A stretch of 64,000 nucleotides of DNA from Nafulsella turpanensis ZLM-10 (GTDB taxonomy: Bacteria > Bacteroidota > Bacteroidia > Cytophagales > Cyclobacteriaceae), in NCBI RefSeq assembly GCF_000346615.1, contig NZ_ANNU01000019.1, positions 106,392 to 170,391 of the forward strand, in the 5' to 3' direction. Positions within the stretch are counted from its first letter, which is position 1. Every line of letters starts with the position of its first letter. Positions 22,467-30,184 of this stretch are shown here, one piece after another. A program made the position numbers and the translations under genes. The notes beneath the pieces are model-generated. The model was not told the DNA's origin. It did no database searches and saw only the letters and a list, made by a program, of their open reading frames with translations.

Positions 22467-23564
22467 TTATACGTAACTTATTGGGTTCGTGCTTATTTCG
22501 CTCAAATAGAGTGCAATATTACTAAAATTTTCTCTTAAATTCTCATAAATGAGTTCTTTTGTGAAAACCTCGCTTTCGTAATGCCCGATATCGGCAATCA
22601 AAATCTGCCCTTCAGCATCAAAAAACTCATGGTACTTAAAATCGGCAGTTACCAGCACATCGGCTCCTGCTGCTTTTGCAGCGGAAAGTAAAAAGCTGCC
22701 TGCACCTCCGCAAACTGCTATTTTTTGTACAGTTCCCTGGGGTAAGGCGGTATGGCGGATGCAGGAAAGCTGCATTTTTTCCTTGAGCTGCTGCAGGAAT
22801 TCTGTAGCCTCTACTGGGGCGGGTAAATAACCCACCATGCCTGCACCCGTTTCCTGGTATTCATTTTCCAGGGTATGTAAGAAATGGGCAACCTCCTCAT
22901 AAGGATGGGCTTCCAGCATGGCAGCTCTTATTTTATGACTCAGATAAGCAGGGAAAACAACTTCTACCCGCTCTTCAGCAACCTCTTCCTGTTTATTTTG
23001 TGTACCAATGGCCGGATTAGCCTCCTCCCCGGGTTTAAAGGTGCCGGTGCCCTCCACTCTAAAGCTGCAGTTGCTGTAATTGCCTACCTGTCCGGCCCCG
23101 GCGGCATAAAGGGCCGAAAGTACTTCCTGTGTATTTTCCTTCGGTACAAAAAAAGTAAGCTGCTGGAGAATGCCACTTTTCTTGGCTAGTATCTCTGCTT
23201 CCTTTAGCCCGATTTTGTCGGCTATCTTTTTATTTACCCCACTTTGTACGTTGTCTAGGTTAGTATGAGCGGCATACAATGCGATATCATTTTTGATGGC
23301 TTTTATTACCGTACGCTCCACATAATTTCGGCCTGTGAGGGACTTGAGACCTTTAAAGATGATGGGGTGGTGGGCTACAATAAGGTTGCAGCCGCGGCTA
23401 ATGGCTTCTTCTACCACTTCTTCGGTAATGTCTAAGGTAATGAGCACTCCCTTTACCTCCTCCTGCCGGTTTCCGGTAAGGAGGCCGGCATTATCATAGC
23501 TTTCCTGAAAGGGTAGTGGCGCCCAGCTTTCTAAATAATCGGTAAGGTCTTTAATCTTCAGCAT
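22467..23564 (-). CDS. Nif3-like dinuclear metal-centre protein
   Basis: The 365-residue GTP cyclohydrolase I type 2/NIF3 family protein has the long form with an inserted PII-like domain. N-terminal metal ligands are visible in CNLIVAHHPIIFKGLKS and ALYAAHTNLDNVQSGVN. The C-terminal ligands are in ADVLVTADFKYHEFFDAEGQILIADIGHYESE. The inserted region (about 130-240) contains AHPYEEVAHFLHTL. Function is uncertain; it is a metal-binding hexamer in known relatives. The start MLKIKDLTDYLE at 23564 is preferred over 23612 because it matches the family N-terminus. Confidence 0.95.
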   Translation of the reverse strand: MLKIKDLTDYLESWAPLPFQESYDNAGLLTGNRQEEVKGVLITLDITEEVVEEAISRGCNLIVAHHPIIFKGLKSLTGRNYVERTVIKAIKNDIALYAAHTNLDNVQSGVNKKIADKIGLKEAEILAKKSGILQQLTFFVPKENTQEVLSALYAAGAGQVGNYSNCSFRVEGTGTFKPGEEANPAIGTQNKQEEVAEERVEVVFPAYLSHKIRAAMLEAHPYEEVAHFLHTLENEYQETGAGMVGYLPAPVEATEFLQQLKEKMQLSCIRHTALPQGTVQKIAVCGGAGSFLLSAAKAAGADVLVTADFKYHEFFDAEGQILIADIGHYESEVFTKELIYENLRENFSNIALYLSEISTNPISYV

Positions 23565-23655
23565 AATTTCCGAAATTTGCAGTCGTTCAAAAATAAGCAA
23601 TTCGTGCTCCAATGCCAGCTACAGAGAGTAAAAGCTTTAGCTAAGCCAGCCATTC

Positions 23656-24705
23656 ATGAAAATTCAGCAGACGCTCCTTTATCCTTTTTCAATTGTATAT
23701 GACGGCATCACCCGGCTGCGGAACCATCTTTACGAACTGGAGATGAAGAAAAGTGTTGCATTCACCCCGGTGCTTATTAATGTAGGTAATCTTTCCGTGG
23801 GCGGAACAGGGAAAACCCCTATGGTTGAATACCTGATTCGCCTGTTGCAACAGGATTACCGGCTGGCTACTCTCAGCAGGGGCTATGGCCGCCGCACGAG
23901 AGGTTTCCGCCTTGCAGGGCCTGAAGAGTCGGCTAAAACACTGGGTGATGAGCCTTACCAGCTATACCAGGCCTGGAAGGATAAGATTGTAGTGGCGGTA
24001 GGGGAAGAGCGAACGGCTGCTATTCCGGAAATCTTGTATGCCCACCCGGAGGTAGAGCTGATTCTGCTGGACGATGCCTTCCAGCACCGGGCAGTAAAAG
24101 CCGATTTTAATATACTGCTCACCACCTGGCAGCGCCCTTTCTTTGATGACTATGTGTTGCCTGCGGGTCGCCTGCGCGAAGCCCGAAAAGGAGCAGCCAG
24201 GGCAGAAGCCATCGTGGTAACCAAATGCCCGCCCTCGGTGGACGAAAAAAAGCTGGAAGCTTACCGGACCTCCATTGCCCGCTATGCAGGAGCGGGAAAA
24301 CCTGTATTTTTCAGTACCCTTGCCTATGATGCGCCGCAGCCCTTTAAAGGCGAACCCCTGGCGGCTCCTGAGAAAGTAGTATTGGTAAGCGGGCTGGCGA
24401 ATGCCTCCCTGCTGGAGGAGGAAGTGAAGGGGCGCTTTCAGCTATTAAAGCATTTTCCGTATCCTGACCACTATAACTATAAGAAGGAAGACCTACAGCA
24501 GGTGGTTGATTTTGCCCGGCAACAGGAGGGAGCGGTTTTGCTTACCACTACTAAAGATGCCGCCAAATGGCAGGACCCTGTTCTTAGCCAGCTCCTTGAG
24601 AGAGTGCCGGTATATACTTTGCCGGTTCGGCACCGTTTTTTGGCAGGCGAAGAGGCCTTTCGTTTGCTACTTTCAAAAACTATTGTCGAAAAAATGAAAG
24701 TTTAA
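23656..24705 (+). CDS. lpxK: Tetraacyldisaccharide 4'-kinase
   Basis: The 349-residue membrane-associated kinase phosphorylates the lipid A precursor at 4'. The P-loop is visible in VGNLSVGGTGKTPMVEYLI (about residues 43-61), followed by TLSRGYGRRTRGFRL, the LILLDDAFQHRAVKADFNILL motif and PAGRLREARKGAARAE. The C-terminal DHYNYKKEDLQ and LTTTKDAAKW complete the family pattern. It shows that the organism makes a phosphorylated lipid A. The next gene (putative porin) starts 16 bp after the stop, so co-transcription is likely. Confidence 0.96.
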   Translation: MKIQQTLLYPFSIVYDGITRLRNHLYELEMKKSVAFTPVLINVGNLSVGGTGKTPMVEYLIRLLQQDYRLATLSRGYGRRTRGFRLAGPEESAKTLGDEPYQLYQAWKDKIVVAVGEERTAAIPEILYAHPEVELILLDDAFQHRAVKADFNILLTTWQRPFFDDYVLPAGRLREARKGAARAEAIVVTKCPPSVDEKKLEAYRTSIARYAGAGKPVFFSTLAYDAPQPFKGEPLAAPEKVVLVSGLANASLLEEEVKGRFQLLKHFPYPDHYNYKKEDLQQVVDFARQQEGAVLLTTTKDAAKWQDPVLSQLLERVPVYTLPVRHRFLAGEEAFRLLLSKTIVEKMKV

Positions 24706-24720
24706 GCCTATTTATTAATT

Positions 24721-26610
24721 TTGAGCGTGCAAAAATATAAACTACCTGTACTTTATCTCCTGTTTCTGGTGCTGCTGTTGCCTCTCAGTCTTTCGGGCCA
24801 GATTCTCGACGATAGTACAAAACTGGTCTACGGCCCTACCACCACCCGTTATATTACAGAGAGCGATCTCCTGTATAATGCCGATCCTACTGATTTCGCT
24901 TACCCGGATACCCTTATCAATAACTTTTACCAGTTCGATGAGCTGGAAAGGCTGGATTATCGCTATCAGAATTTAGGAAATGTAGGCACTGCCCTGAGTC
25001 CAATATTTTATGAGGCTCCGGAAGTAATTGGCCTGCGAAGTGGCTTTGATGTATATGACTACTGGTTTTATGCACCCGAAGATTTCGAATATTATAATAC
25101 CCGCTCACCATACACCGACCTCACATATTTTCTGGCCGGGAATGGCCGTTCTCTGGTAGAGGTAACGCACAGTCGAAATGTAACCCCTAACTGGAATGTG
25201 GGTTTTGACTTCAGGCGCCTTACTGCCGATAAGCAAATTGGCCCAACCCGTCGCAGGGGCGATAAGCAGATTGTTTCTACTGCCTACGATTTGTTTACCT
25301 ATTATAAAACACAGGACTTGCGCTACCAGGTGCTGGCTAATTTTTCCCGCCTGAAACACACGGTAGATGAGTCAGGAGGTATAGCGGTGAATGTTTTGCC
25401 GGAAGATATTTCGAACATCATTGGCTATGAAGATTCAGAAATAAGGCTGGAGAATGCCAGTAGTGAGTTGTTGCGAATCAATTATCACCTGTTCCATCAG
25501 TATAAGGTAAATGAGCTGACGGAGGTATACCACCGGTTCGATCGCCAGACAGAGGCCAACGAATATATCGACGACCCGCTGAGCAGGGACCTCAGGTATT
25601 ATGAGCAGGCCCTGATTAATGAAACCATCACCCACGATAGCCTGCACCAGTCCTACTGGCAAAATGAACTGGGGCTCAAAGGAGAGGTGGCGGCGCTTTA
25701 TTACCGCCTGTATTACAAGCGGAAGGATATTCGCTACGCTCCCAAGTATTTGCAACCGCTGGAAGAGAGTGAAGATTATACCGGCTTTAGCCTTCGCCTG
25801 GCGGCCGACAGTTCGCTGATGCTTTCGGCCGAAGGAGAATATTTGTGGGGGGGCTACTACCGTGCAGCCGGTTTCATACGCTTTAAATGGTTGCAGGCGG
25901 GCCTGAGCCGTACAAAGTTTAAGCCGGCTTATATTACCCAAACCTATTTTGGAAACCATGGTGAGTGGCATAATCAGTTTGAGGCGCCCGTGGCGAATGA
26001 ATTAAATGCTGCGGCAAACATTCCTTTTAAACGCCTGCAATTTTCGGCGGGTGTGCGGGCGGCACTGGTGGAGCGCCCTTTGTATTTTACTGCCGATAGT
26101 CTAACGCTCAATGGGCGTCCTGTAAATGTTAGGCCGGTACAGACTACAGGTTCGGCGCAAACCCTTTCACCTTTTGCTTCTTTCCGCTGGGAGTTTGTTC
26201 CGCGCATTTTCTGGGAAAATGAGCTAACCTACAGCATGGTAAGTGGTGAGGCGGCAGAGGCCTTCCATGTACCGGAATGGCTGTACAATACCTCCATATA
26301 TTACGAAGGTGAAATGTTTGGGGGCAACCTGGTAGGGCAGCTGGGTGTCGATGCCAACTGGCGATCTGCTTATTATGCCAATGCCTACGACCCGGTTATG
26401 CAGCAGTTCCTGGTGCAGGATGAGTTCCTGGTACCGGCCTATCCCATCATTAACCTGTTTTTTGGTTTCCGAATCAATACTACCAGGGTATTTCTGCGGA
26501 TGAGCCACCTGAATGAAGGGATACCGGACAATGGCTACTTTACCACTCCATTTTACTCAGGCACCGGCCGCACCTTTGACCTTGGTATTGACTGGTTGTT
26601 TTTCGATTAA
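24721..26610 (+). CDS. Putative porin (Bacteroidota outer-membrane beta-barrel)
   Basis: The 629-residue secreted protein has a signal peptide (LPVLYLLFLVLLLPLSLSGQ) and many alternating aromatic beta-strand segments. It fits the Bacteroidota putative porin family found after housekeeping genes: the N-terminal LDDSTKLVYGPTTTRYITE, the DLTYFLAGNGRSLVEVTHSRNVTPNWNVGFDFRR block, and a C-terminal strand ending LGIDWLFFD with terminal Phe-Asp. Translation probably starts at TTG 24721; GTG at 24727 is also possible, and no ATG fits. It lies between lpxK and miaE with very short gaps (15 and 6 bp). Confidence 0.8.
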   Translation: MSVQKYKLPVLYLLFLVLLLPLSLSGQILDDSTKLVYGPTTTRYITESDLLYNADPTDFAYPDTLINNFYQFDELERLDYRYQNLGNVGTALSPIFYEAPEVIGLRSGFDVYDYWFYAPEDFEYYNTRSPYTDLTYFLAGNGRSLVEVTHSRNVTPNWNVGFDFRRLTADKQIGPTRRRGDKQIVSTAYDLFTYYKTQDLRYQVLANFSRLKHTVDESGGIAVNVLPEDISNIIGYEDSEIRLENASSELLRINYHLFHQYKVNELTEVYHRFDRQTEANEYIDDPLSRDLRYYEQALINETITHDSLHQSYWQNELGLKGEVAALYYRLYYKRKDIRYAPKYLQPLEESEDYTGFSLRLAADSSLMLSAEGEYLWGGYYRAAGFIRFKWLQAGLSRTKFKPAYITQTYFGNHGEWHNQFEAPVANELNAAANIPFKRLQFSAGVRAALVERPLYFTADSLTLNGRPVNVRPVQTTGSAQTLSPFASFRWEFVPRIFWENELTYSMVSGEAAEAFHVPEWLYNTSIYYEGEMFGGNLVGQLGVDANWRSAYYANAYDPVMQQFLVQDEFLVPAYPIINLFFGFRINTTRVFLRMSHLNEGIPDNGYFTTPFYSGTGRTFDLGIDWLFFD

Positions 26611-26616
26611 GAGCAG

Positions 26617-27216
26617 ATGGATTATTCTAAAAATGTATTAGGCCTTCAGCTTCCTTCTGATCCGCGCTGGGTGAACATTGCTGAAAAAAATATTGGCGAT
26701 ATCCTGATTGACCATGCCTGGTGTGAACAGAAAGCAGCCTCTTCCTGCATTTCTCTTATTGTGATGTTTCCTGAAAAGGAGGCGCTGGTGGAAATGCTTA
26801 CCCCTGTTGTGGCAGAGGAATGGAGCCACTTTGAGCGGGTGCTCGAGCAGCTGGAAAAGCGTGGTATAAAGCTCGGACCTATTCGCCGCGATGAATATGT
26901 GCTGGAGCTGAGCCGGCATGAGCGAAAGGGAGGGAGCAGGGATAGGCAGCTGATGGATAAGCTGCTTATAAATGCGCTTATCGAAGCCCGTAGTTGTGAG
27001 CGCTTTAAACTTCTGTGGAAGTATATTCCGGACGAGGAGCTGCAGAAGTTTTATTACGAATTAATGGTGTCGGAAGCAGGACACTATAAAAACTTCCTTC
27101 AGCTGGCAAGGGAATATATGCCTGCGCCTGTAGTGGAAGAGAGGTGGCAGGAGCTGCTCCGTATCGAAGCCGACATCCTCCGGAACATGGAGGTACGGCC
27201 TGATAGAATGCATTAA
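26617..27216 (+). CDS. miaE: tRNA-(ms2io6A37) monooxygenase
   Basis: The 199-residue non-haem di-iron enzyme hydroxylates the prenyl group of ms2i6A37 in tRNA. The helical bundle contains the expected ligand clusters: ILIDHAWCEQKAAS, VAEEWSHFERVLEQL, IEARSCERFKLL and VSEAGHYKNFLQLA. The requirement for the ms2i6A precursor implies MiaA/MiaB elsewhere in the genome. ATG at 26617 lies 6 bp after the porin stop. Confidence 0.93.
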   Translation: MDYSKNVLGLQLPSDPRWVNIAEKNIGDILIDHAWCEQKAASSCISLIVMFPEKEALVEMLTPVVAEEWSHFERVLEQLEKRGIKLGPIRRDEYVLELSRHERKGGSRDRQLMDKLLINALIEARSCERFKLLWKYIPDEELQKFYYELMVSEAGHYKNFLQLAREYMPAPVVEERWQELLRIEADILRNMEVRPDRMH

Positions 27217-27364
27217 GTAAGAGAGTGGGAGAGAGGTAAGCCCCAGCTTTTTGTGGAAGAACGATTGAATTAGCCCGCTGTAATTATTGCCACGTAGATG
27301 CAACCTTTTTTAAAGAAGCAGTGTCTTATCACCGCAAATCCTTTCTAACTTCAGCATCTTTACC

Positions 27365-27817
27365 ATGAAAAAGATCATCGGAATACTCTTTTTGGTTTTA
27401 TTACTTGCCTGCGAAAAAGAAGAGGGAATAGAGTTGTTGCCTGTCGATTCGGCCCTCCGGATAGAAATGACAGAAAGTGTGAAAGAGAGCTCTTCCGAAT
27501 TTACCCTCATTATTACGACTGAGAAAGACTATCCCTGCCAGGGGTACATCCTTATCCGGGAAAAAGAGGTAAAGGATAATCGATTTACTATTTCTTTTAC
27601 AGGAGTAAAGCCGCCGGAAGGAGGGTGCCTTACTGCCTTAGGACCGGCAATGGCGTTTATTTCATTAGGTAATCTGACAAATGGGGTGTATGGAGTAACC
27701 ATTCATCATGGCAATTTTTCCAGTGCAGGAAGGATAGAAGTAACGGATGAAGAAGTTTTCCTTGATTTCGACGGGCAGGAAGGAATTATCATTCCAAATT
27801 CCAGGCTGCAAAGATAA
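27365..27817 (+). CDS. Hypothetical lipoprotein
   Basis: The 150-residue predicted lipoprotein starts MKKIIGILFLVLLLACEKEE, a signal with lipobox LLAC. The mature part is acidic, beta-rich and contains two widely spaced Cys (PCQGYI and GGCLTA) that could form a disulfide. I do not recognise the family. It is monocistronic between miaE and the SAM riboswitch region, with 148 bp upstream holding no other feature. Confidence 0.65.
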   Translation: MKKIIGILFLVLLLACEKEEGIELLPVDSALRIEMTESVKESSSEFTLIITTEKDYPCQGYILIREKEVKDNRFTISFTGVKPPEGGCLTALGPAMAFISLGNLTNGVYGVTIHHGNFSSAGRIEVTDEEVFLDFDGQEGIIIPNSRLQR

Positions 27818-28008
27818 AGGCAACATCCGGCGCCGGGGTATCTTCATAAATATTTTCTTTAGGAGCAGAAAAGGTAATTTATGGTTATGAATCGCCCGTT
27901 TTCTTGCTTCTCTTTTCCTTTTTTGTTTTTCCTGATTTAAAATATTTTGCCAATCAGTTGAGCTTTCATGGCTTAAGTCCTATATTTGAATCATCAATTA
28001 CCCCGGCG

Positions 28009-28121
28009 TAGTTGATTTATACCGAAGAGGTGAGAGTACAGGCTCTACGACCCTCTGGCAACCTGCCGCTAAGCAAGGTGCCAATTCCTGCCCAAACGTA
28101 TAGGGAATTATAAATTGACTA
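28009..28121 (+). promoter_or_regulatory. SAM-I (S-box) riboswitch
   Basis: The core contains the S-box signatures CTCTGGCAACCTGCC and AAGGTGCCAATTCCTGCCC. The closing P1 helix can be drawn exactly: TAGTTGATTTATA (28009-28021) pairs with TATAAATTGACTA (28109-28121), 13 bp with two wobbles. An AAGAGG segment follows P1, as in P2 of the family. It should sense S-adenosylmethionine and lower expression of the ferredoxin-metZ genes downstream. The Cys-rich leader ORF starts 7 nt after P1, so riboswitch folding could affect its translation. Confidence 0.88.
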
Positions 28122-28127
28122 AAGGCC

Positions 28128-28223
28128 ATGAGCATTTCAATTATTACATCCGGTTTTTTCAAGATTAGCCAGCAGCTTTATTTTTCTAATATGGCATCTG
28201 CAGTTAATTGTTGTTGCTGTTAA
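28128..28223 (+). CDS. Leader peptide ending in four Cys codons, upstream of ferredoxin-metZ
   Basis: A 31-codon ORF starts MSISIITSGF and ends NMASAVNCCCC, with Cys codons at 28209-28220 immediately before TAA (28221-28223). A shorter start at the internal Met codon (28191) is possible. It lies between the SAM-I riboswitch and the genes it serves, with a weak terminator at 28306. Unlike the other leaders, its Cys codons themselves (TGCTGT, 28215-28220) are complementary to the terminator 5' arm ACAGCA (28306-28311). How stalling would act is therefore less obvious. Poly-Cys upstream ORFs are known as cysteine sensors in mycobacteria; that comparison is by analogy. Confidence 0.6.
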   Translation: MSISIITSGFFKISQQLYFSNMASAVNCCCC

Positions 28224-28276
28224 TCTGCCTGGCGGGCTTCTCCTTTTTCTTTTCTGTTAATTTTCCGGATACCTGA

Positions 28277-28705
<429 letters not shown>

Positions 28706-28757
28706 GAGACGGGAGATTTGAGACGTTAGATATAAGAAGTAAGACATAAGATAAAAA

Positions 28758-29963
28758 ATGGAGCGTAAACAACATTTTGAAACCCAGGCAGTACGAACGC
28801 AAACGGAAAAGAGTAGCCATCGGGAGCATACAGCACCCATTTATATGACTTCCAGCTTTACGTTCGAAGATGCAGAACAGGCGCGGGCCTTGTTTAACGA
28901 TGAACAGGAAGGAAATATTTATACCCGCTTCTCTAACCCGAACAACAATGAGCTGGTAGAAAAGCTGTGTTTGTTAGAAGGAACGGAGGATGGTATTACC
29001 ACCGCCTCCGGCATGGCGGCTATGTTCTCGAGCATGGCTGCGCTCCTGCAGAGCGGCGACCACATTCTGGCATCGCGCTCTCTTTTTGGCTCCACCCATC
29101 AGATTCTTACCCGCATATTTCCGAAGTGGGGTATTACGCACACCTATGCTGATATCGACAAGCCTGAAAGCTGGGAGAATCTGATTCAGCCCAACACAAA
29201 GCTTATTTTTGTAGAAACACCTTCTAATCCGGGGCTCGATTTGGTAGACCTGGAGTGGCTGGGTAAGCTGGCCGGGGCCCATGGTTTGCTGCTGATTGTC
29301 GATAACTGCTTTGCTACTCCTTACCTGCAACAGCCCGCCAGCTATGGCGCACACATTGTGGCCCATTCCACTACCAAGTTTATCGATGGACAGGGGCGTA
29401 CCATTGGCGGGGCAATACTTGGTAAAAAAGAATTAATACAGGAGGTGCGCTTTTTCGCCCGCCATTCCGGTCCCGCTCTTTCACCCTTTAACGGCTGGAT
29501 TCTTTCTAAAAGCCTTGAAACTTTGGCCGTTCGCATGGATCGTCATTGCGATAATGCACTTAAGCTGGCGGAGTACCTGGAGGGGCATGCGGAGCTGGAG
29601 TTTGTAAAGTATCCTTTCCTGTCCTCGCATCCGCAATATGAGCTGGCCAAGAAGCAAATGAAAAAGGGGGGTGGCCTTATTACTTTTTCTGTTAAGGGGG
29701 GAGTGGAAAGAGGCCGTAAGTTCCTGGATAGCCTGCAAATGCTTTCGATAACGGCCAATCTGGGCGATACCCGTACCATTGCCACTCATCCTGCCTCTAC
29801 CACCCATTCGAAACTGAGTGCGGAAGAGCAGCAGCAGGTGGGGATTACTCCAGGCCTTGTGCGGGTGAGTGTAGGCCTTGAAAACATAAACGATATACTG
29901 GAAGATATTGAAAATGCGCTGCGGGCTTCTAAAGGAATAAGCCAGGTAGCGGTAGATAAATAA
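28758..29963 (+). CDS. metZ: O-succinyl/acetylhomoserine sulfhydrylase (Cys/Met PLP enzyme)
   Basis: The 401-residue member of the cystathionine gamma-synthase-like PLP family most likely makes homocysteine directly from an activated homoserine and sulfide. Seen are the Tyr-containing YTRFSNPNNNELVEKL, TASGMAAMFSSM, FVETPSNPGLDLVDLEWL, the PLP-lysine segment VAHSTTKFIDGQGR, and SLGDTRT-like ANLGDTRTIATHPASTTH near the C-terminus. The absence of a paired gamma-synthase, the sulfite reductase downstream and the SAM-I riboswitch upstream favour direct sulfhydrylation. A purine-rich ~7-nt periodic stretch (GTAAGACATAAGAT) precedes the ATG. The stop lies 5 bp before a Cys-rich leader ORF. Confidence 0.88.
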   Translation: MERKQHFETQAVRTQTEKSSHREHTAPIYMTSSFTFEDAEQARALFNDEQEGNIYTRFSNPNNNELVEKLCLLEGTEDGITTASGMAAMFSSMAALLQSGDHILASRSLFGSTHQILTRIFPKWGITHTYADIDKPESWENLIQPNTKLIFVETPSNPGLDLVDLEWLGKLAGAHGLLLIVDNCFATPYLQQPASYGAHIVAHSTTKFIDGQGRTIGGAILGKKELIQEVRFFARHSGPALSPFNGWILSKSLETLAVRMDRHCDNALKLAEYLEGHAELEFVKYPFLSSHPQYELAKKQMKKGGGLITFSVKGGVERGRKFLDSLQMLSITANLGDTRTIATHPASTTHSKLSAEEQQQVGITPGLVRVSVGLENINDILEDIENALRASKGISQVAVDK

Positions 29964-29968
29964 GCATT

Positions 29969-30103
29969 ATGAAACTGAGAAACATCCATAGCGCCCTTTT
30001 GGAGCAGTTGGTAAATGCCTTTTGTTGCTGTTGCATGTATTGCATGTACATAGGCTGCTGTATGCCCTATCCAGCGCAGAGGACTATCCACAGGAAGGAG
30101 TAA
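29969..30103 (+). CDS. Cys-rich leader peptide between metZ and sulfite reductase
   Basis: A 44-codon ORF has seven Cys codons: four in a row at 30023-30034, then 30041, 30056 and 30059 (segment CCCCMYCMYIGCCM). It starts 5 bp after the metZ stop, so it can be translated from the metZ message. A 13-bp terminator follows at 30127. CGCAGAGG (30075-30082), within the ORF after the last Cys codon, is exactly complementary to CCTCTGCG (30131-30138) in the terminator 5' arm. Stalling at the Cys run would free it to block termination, raising sulfite reductase when Cys-tRNA is short. This is the clearest attenuator in the window. Confidence 0.8.
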   Translation: MKLRNIHSALLEQLVNAFCCCCMYCMYIGCCMPYPAQRTIHRKE

Positions 30104-30126
30104 TTTATCAGTTTAACAGAACCGAT

Positions 30127-30160
30127 AAAGCCTCTGCGGATACCCGCAGAGGCTTTTTTT
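30127..30160 (+). terminator. Attenuator terminator before sulfite reductase
   Basis: AAAGCCTCTGCGG (30127-30139) and CCGCAGAGGCTTT (30144-30156) form a perfect 13-bp stem with a 4-nt loop, followed by T to 30160. It is mutually exclusive with pairing of 30075-30082 to 30131-30138. It lies between co-directional genes of one pathway, which argues for regulated termination. Confidence 0.92.
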
Positions 30161-30184
30161 ATGAATCAGAAAAAAATAATCGAC

